This document shows positions 8,223-11,310 of a stretch of 11,310 nt of DNA, in pieces. The notes beneath the pieces are model-generated. The model saw nothing but the letters and a program-made list of their open reading frames with translations. It had not been told where the DNA came from and searched no databases. Made by a program: the position numbers and the translations under genes. Source of the DNA: an uncultured Lachnospiraceae bacterium (GTDB taxonomy: Bacteria > Bacillota_A > Clostridia > Lachnospirales > Lachnospiraceae); assembly GCA_902795715.1 (NCBI GenBank), contig CADBME010000180.1, positions 1-11,310 on the forward strand. The letters run 5' to 3'. Position 1 is the first letter of the stretch, and the number at the start of each line of letters is the position of its first letter.

Positions 8223-8597
8223 TCAGTTCAAAAGAGAATCATAGATGTCCGCAATCAGATTCAGCATTTCTTCCTTGGTGACATCCTTGCAGATTGCCTG
8301 GGCCACGACCATCTGAACATGGTCGTTGAGTTTGTTGAGCTCTCTGCTTTTGTCCTCATAGCGGACGGATATCACAGCGCCATTTCTCCGGTCCAGGGTC
8401 AGATAACCCTCCTGGCGGAGCATGGCATAGGCCTTATTGACCGTATGCATATTAACCCCCAGCCGGACAGCCATATTGCGGACAGAGGGTAAAGTATCTC
8501 CATCCCTGAGCTGCGACTGGGCGATCATCATGACAATCTGGTTGCGCAGCTGAAGATAGATCGCTTCCGAACTGTTAAAATCAATTTCTATTACCAT
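8223..8597 (-). CDS. GntR-family transcriptional regulator, YtrA type
   Basis: The product is about 124 residues. It has an N-terminal winged helix-turn-helix, beginning IYLQLRNQIV and including LPSVRNMAVRLGVNMHTVNKAYAML split over the second and recognition helices, with the wing at GYLTLDRRNGAVI. Only about 45 helical residues follow, so there is no effector-binding FCD or UTRA domain; this short layout is the YtrA subfamily. I chose the ATG at 8597 because GAGGAG lies just upstream and it starts directly at the conserved MVIEIDF. A longer frame from a TTG at 8672 has no such support. YtrA-type regulators usually accompany ABC transporter genes; here the partner is clpC, 26 nt downstream. 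An inverted repeat at the upstream promoter suggests autoregulation of a gntR-clpC operon. The inducing signal is unknown. Confidence 0.92.
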   Translation of the reverse strand: MVIEIDFNSSEAIYLQLRNQIVMMIAQSQLRDGDTLPSVRNMAVRLGVNMHTVNKAYAMLRQEGYLTLDRRNGAVISVRYEDKSRELNKLNDHVQMVVAQAICKDVTKEEMLNLIADIYDSLLN

Positions 8598-8740
8598 ATC
8601 TCTCCTCATCAACAGTCGGCTTCCTCTTTCTACAGAATTCCTGTTAAAACCAGATGGAGAATGCGACTCCAACCGGCGAAAGTTAACTCACTTCCCCCGG
8701 AAAAGGAGGAAGTCTCCATTCATCTGATGTTGCTATTCCT

Positions 8741-8761
8741 GTGCTATATATAGTAGCTCAC
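8741..8761 (-). promoter_or_regulatory. Candidate GntR operator overlapping the promoter -10
   Basis: The 21-nt site reads GTG...CAC at its ends and contains GCTA-7 nt-TAGC as an inverted repeat. The GT...AC outer bases are typical of GntR-family operators, and CTA/TAG arms fit the YtrA style. It covers the predicted -10 box of the gntR-clpC promoter, where a bound repressor would block RNA polymerase. The palindrome is imperfect in its centre. Confidence 0.45.
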
Positions 8762-8778
8762 GCTGGGACAAAAATCAA
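8750..8778 (-). promoter_or_regulatory. Probable promoter of the gntR-clpC operon
   Basis: On the minus strand TTGATT (8778-8773) is followed after 17 nt by TACTAT (8755-8750), each matching four of six consensus bases at ideal spacing. Transcription would start near 8743, giving a leader of about 145 nt. The -35 lies just beyond the T-tract of the upstream terminator. No CIRCE element or CtsR-type GGTCAAA repeat is visible in this region. Confidence 0.55.
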
Positions 8779-8819
8779 GAAAAAAAGACAGGCGGCGCAT
8801 CCTCGTGGACACACCGCCT
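8776..8819 (-). terminator. Strong intrinsic terminator after cinA
   Basis: A 13-bp stem (arms within 8790-8819, three of the pairs G-T) closes an ACGA tetraloop, and a run of seven T follows on the minus strand. It lies about 70 nt beyond the cinA-like stop and ends the rimO-pgsA-cinA transcript. The 293-nt gap between 8598 and 8890 otherwise holds only the gntR-clpC promoter, its leader and a minor CCGGA/TCCGG hairpin near 8844-8860. Confidence 0.92.
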
Positions 8820-8890
8820 ATTCAATCGCATTTGATTCATTGCCCGGACCGTTTTTCCGGCCAACACCAATTATTTTTATAAAGGAGTGA

Positions 8891-9409
8891 TTATTTTTTT
8901 GCATCAAGAGCACTGGTCAGAATCTGACAATAGAGAATCTCCAGAGCCTCCCGGGCTGCCGCGTAACGGATTGCCTGCCGGTCACCACCGTAGAAGCATC
9001 TCTTTACCACAGTCTTCCCCCGATAGCAGCAACCGATATAGACAAGCCCAACCGGCTTTTCATCTGTTCCTCCGTCCGGTCCGGCAATTCCGGTTGTGGC
9101 GACAGCGACCTGGGCACCGGCTGCTCTGGCAGCACCCTCCGCCATCTCAGCAGCAGTTTCTCTGGATACAGCGCCAAACCGGGCCAGGGTTTCTTCACTC
9201 ACACCCAGCAGCTTTTTTTTGGCGTCATTGGAATAGGTCACATAACTCTCACTAAAAACAGTAGATATTCCATCGACATTGACCAGGGTGGCTGCAACGA
9301 GCCCGCCTGTACAGGATTCTGCCACACTTACAGAAATGTTCTGGGAAATCAGGATTCTGGCAATCTTCTTCTCAATCGGCTCTTCAGTCTTTGGGCGGCG
9401 TGAACTCAT
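8891..9409 (-). CDS. CinA C-terminal-domain protein, probable nicotinamide-nucleotide amidase (PncC type)
   Basis: The product is 172 residues and consists only of the CinA C-terminal (PncC) domain. Proteins of this family deamidate nicotinamide mononucleotide to nicotinate mononucleotide in pyridine nucleotide salvage. Hallmark motifs are ESCTGG at 31-36 (Ser32 is the likely catalytic residue), SYVTYSNDAKK around 55-65, TGIAGPDGG at 106-114 and KPVG at 118-121. The N-terminal molybdopterin-binding-like domain found in full-length CinA (about 400 residues) is absent; single-domain versions are well known, so this is not evidence of truncation. Its ATG overlaps the pgsA stop in an ATGA arrangement, which suggests translational coupling. 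GGAGG lies 12 nt upstream, inside the pgsA end. Activity is inferred from family. Confidence 0.95.
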   Translation of the reverse strand: MSSRRPKTEEPIEKKIARILISQNISVSVAESCTGGLVAATLVNVDGISTVFSESYVTYSNDAKKKLLGVSEETLARFGAVSRETAAEMAEGAARAAGAQVAVATTGIAGPDGGTDEKPVGLVYIGCCYRGKTVVKRCFYGGDRQAIRYAAAREALEILYCQILTSALDAKK

Positions 9410-9969
9410 TCTTCTTCTGATCCTCCTTCTTTGAGTACATCCAGATTCTTAGCTATATAATCCACCAGAGAAACAATTGTCAGGATCAGGGCTACATAGA
9501 TGAGAATCTGTTCAATAATGTGCATGGCAGGATATGTTTCACCAAGGTTGAGGATCAGCACAATAATTGCAAGCATCTGGAAGGTTGTTTTAAATTTGCC
9601 CCAGTAACTGGCTGCAATTACAATTCCATTGTCACTGGCCACCAGACGGAAGCCGCTGATGATAAACTCTCTTCCGATAATCACGATGACGATCCAGGCA
9701 GGAATCCGCTGAAGGGCTACCAGACAGATAAAGGCAGATGATACCAGCATCTTGTCAGCCAGGGGATCCATAAACTTGCCGAAATTGGTAATCAGGTTGT
9801 ATTTTCTGGCAATCATTCCATCAGCCGTGTCGGTCAGGCTGGCTACGATAAAAATAATCTCGGCAATCCAGAAAGTATAGGGTACGATTTCAGTCAACAT
9901 AAAAAACACAAAAAAGGGAATCAGGACGATACGTAAGATCGTCAGTTTATTGGGCAGATTCATCGGCAT
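9406..9969 (-). CDS. pgsA: CDP-diacylglycerol--glycerol-3-phosphate 3-phosphatidyltransferase
   Basis: The product is an integral membrane enzyme of about 187 residues. It joins CDP-diacylglycerol and glycerol 3-phosphate to make phosphatidylglycerophosphate, the committed step towards phosphatidylglycerol and cardiolipin. The CDP-alcohol phosphatidyltransferase signature is complete: Asp47, Asp50-Gly51, Ala54-Arg55, then Gly64, Asp68 and Asp72. Several hydrophobic helices surround it. Three in-frame ATGs lie close together (9978, 9969, 9963). AGGAG abuts the first with no spacing and lies 9 nt from the second, so 9969 is preferred; the third gives the family-like start MNLPNKLT. The start lies inside the end of rimO (23-nt overlap with the preferred ATG), and the stop overlaps the cinA-like start. 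The assignment to PgsA rather than another CDP-alcohol transferase rests on the N-terminus NLPNKLTILRI and the context. Confidence 0.95.
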   Translation of the reverse strand: MPMNLPNKLTILRIVLIPFFVFFMLTEIVPYTFWIAEIIFIVASLTDTADGMIARKYNLITNFGKFMDPLADKMLVSSAFICLVALQRIPAWIVIVIIGREFIISGFRLVASDNGIVIAASYWGKFKTTFQMLAIIVLILNLGETYPAMHIIEQILIYVALILTIVSLVDYIAKNLDVLKEGGSEEE

Positions 9970-11310
9970 AATAAACATCTCCTATCAGGTCGTATTCACT
10001 GGCTTCACAAATTATTACCGGCACAATATCACCGGAAATCAGTTCCCCCTTTGACCGGACGAAAACATTTCCGTCAATTCCGGGGGCATCCATAAAGGTT
10101 CGGCCAAGATAGACATCCTCGTCATAAAGATATCCGTCAATAAGAACATCCATGATCTGACCGATACATGAGCAGCTGATTCCGGCAGAAATCTCCTGCT
10201 GGAGCTCCATGATGGCGTCTCTTCGGCTCTGCCGGACTTCCTGGGGAATCTGATCTTCCATGTCGGCTGCCGGTGTTCCCTCTTCAGCGGAGTAGGGAAA
10301 AACTCCCAGCCTCTCAAACTCCATTTCCTCGACAAACTTCATAAGACAGCGAAATTCTTCTTCGGTCTCTCCTGGAAATCCTGTAATCAGAGTGGTCCGG
10401 ATAGCAATATCCGGCATCCTTTCCCGAAGTCTGCCAATCAGGCTAACCAGCTCATCATGTCCGGTTCTTCTTCCCATCATCCTGAGGATCCGGTCCTGGC
10501 TGTGCTGGATCGGCATATCAAGATAATGGCATATTTTCGGTTCCTCTATCATTACCGTGATCAGATCATCGGTAATCTCCTCCGGATAACAGTAGAGCAG
10601 ACGAATCCACTCAATCCCGTCAATCCGGCAAAGAGCTTTTAACAGGTCGGGAAGACATTTTCTTCCATAGCGATCCACCCCGTAGATAGTGGTTTCCTGG
10701 GCGATCAGAATCAATTCCCTGACCCCGTCCCGAGCAAGGATTTTTGCTTCTTCTATGAGGTCTTCCATGGGAAAACTTCGATAGGGGCCCCGGATGGAGG
10801 GGATGATGCAGTAGGTGCACCTCTTGTTGCAGCCCTCGGCAATCTTCAGATAAGCCGTATAACCGCCTGTCGTCACCATTCTCCGGTCTTTCAGGGAAGG
10901 GGGGAGGATATCCAGGGAAGGCAGGCAGGGTATCATCCCCTTTTCCAAACCATCATGATCCTTTTTCTCCAGGACCTGATCGATCACATCCACGATCCGG
11001 TCATAGCCGGTCGTGCCGATCACGGCATCTACCTCCGGAATCTCTTCTTCCATTTCTCCGGCATATCGCTGGGCAAGACACCCCGCCACAATCAGGGCTT
11101 TGAGACGGCCTGCCTTCTTCCACTCCGCCATCTCAAGAATAGTATTTACACTCTCTTCCTTGGCGTCGTGGATAAAACAGCAGGTATTGACAACGATTAC
11201 ATCCGCATCCTCTTCCCGGTCCACGATTCTGTGTCCCTTGTGGGCAAGAAGGCCAAGCATTTTCTCGCTGTCCACCAGATTCTTATCACATCCCAGTGAT
11301 ATAAATAAAA
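9947..11310 (-). CDS. rimO: Ribosomal protein S12 methylthiotransferase RimO, 5' end outside the window
   Basis: This radical-SAM enzyme adds a methylthio group to a conserved aspartate of ribosomal protein S12. The reading frame is open to the right edge: it reads LFISLGCDKNLVDSEKM, so the true start lies a few codons beyond base 11310, and a GTG at 11275 is internal. The N-terminal domain supplies three cluster cysteines (visible residues 7, 43 and 77). The radical-SAM motif CNKRCTYC supplies Cys160, Cys164 and Cys167. The C-terminal TRAM domain includes RTFMDAPGIDGNVFV, typical of RimO rather than the tRNA enzyme MiaB. The 453 visible residues match the usual size. Its 3' end overlaps the pgsA start, and pgsA and the cinA-like gene follow, a common order in Clostridia. 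Confidence 0.96.
   Translation of the reverse strand, partial: LFISLGCDKNLVDSEKMLGLLAHKGHRIVDREEDADVIVVNTCCFIHDAKEESVNTILEMAEWKKAGRLKALIVAGCLAQRYAGEMEEEIPEVDAVIGTTGYDRIVDVIDQVLEKKDHDGLEKGMIPCLPSLDILPPSLKDRRMVTTGGYTAYLKIAEGCNKRCTYCIIPSIRGPYRSFPMEDLIEEAKILARDGVRELILIAQETTIYGVDRYGRKCLPDLLKALCRIDGIEWIRLLYCYPEEITDDLITVMIEEPKICHYLDMPIQHSQDRILRMMGRRTGHDELVSLIGRLRERMPDIAIRTTLITGFPGETEEEFRCLMKFVEEMEFERLGVFPYSAEEGTPAADMEDQIPQEVRQSRRDAIMELQQEISAGISCSCIGQIMDVLIDGYLYDEDVYLGRTFMDAPGIDGNVFVRSKGELISGDIVPVIICEASEYDLIGDVYYADESAQ

Noticed and set aside
8598..8672. TTG-initiated extension of the GntR-type regulator
   Set aside because: The extra residues are not like the family, and a good ribosome binding site precedes the ATG at 8597.
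8598..8790. CtsR box or CIRCE element upstream of gntR-clpC
   Set aside because: I scanned both strands for GGTCAAA direct repeats and the TTAGCACTC/GAGTGCTAA pair and found neither.
8881..9255. Plus-strand frame preceded by AAAGGAGTGATT, which resembles a ribosome binding site
   Set aside because: The peptide is low-complexity and proline/arginine-rich, antisense to the cinA-like gene, and no promoter is seen.
1..11310. CRISPR array, insertion sequence, phage genes or tRNA
   Set aside because: No regularly spaced repeats, transposase or integrase motifs, or cloverleaf-like structures were seen; gene style is uniform across the window.

Overview
The window looks like ordinary chromosome from a Gram-positive anaerobe of the class Clostridia, most likely Lachnospiraceae. 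This rests on moderate GC, AGGAGG-type ribosome binding sites, sigma-A-like promoters, U-tailed intrinsic terminators, a ClpC-type unfoldase and a LivJ-type lipoprotein. The assignment is inference from protein style and gene order; there is no rRNA in the window. Every supported gene lies on the minus strand, so transcription runs from high to low coordinates. The plus strand shows only shadow frames.

In transcription order: (1) a tight cluster of rimO (ribosomal protein S12 methylthiotransferase, 5' end cut by the window edge), pgsA (phosphatidylglycerophosphate synthase) and a CinA C-terminal-domain protein (NMN amidase type), with overlapping ends and a strong terminator after it (8776-8819). 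(2) A small YtrA-type GntR regulator placed 26 nt before clpC, with a promoter whose -10 overlaps an inverted repeat. No ctsR, mcsA or mcsB is present. (3) A conserved 137-residue cysteine-free protein of unknown function, with a structured leader and its own terminator. (4) radA and topB, 11 nt apart, for recombination and topology. (5) A good sigma-A promoter and a LivJ-type branched-chain amino acid binding lipoprotein, then a 14-bp-stem terminator or attenuator, then the first 14 codons of livH at the left edge.

Functionally the window covers ribosome modification, lipid synthesis, cofactor salvage, protein quality control, DNA repair and topology, and amino acid uptake. I found no CRISPR array, insertion sequence, prophage, tRNA or rRNA, and no convincing new multi-gene system. 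The points most worth a second look are the GntR-clpC pairing with its candidate operator, the small unknown protein, and an alanine in the active-site motif of TopB where aspartate is usual.
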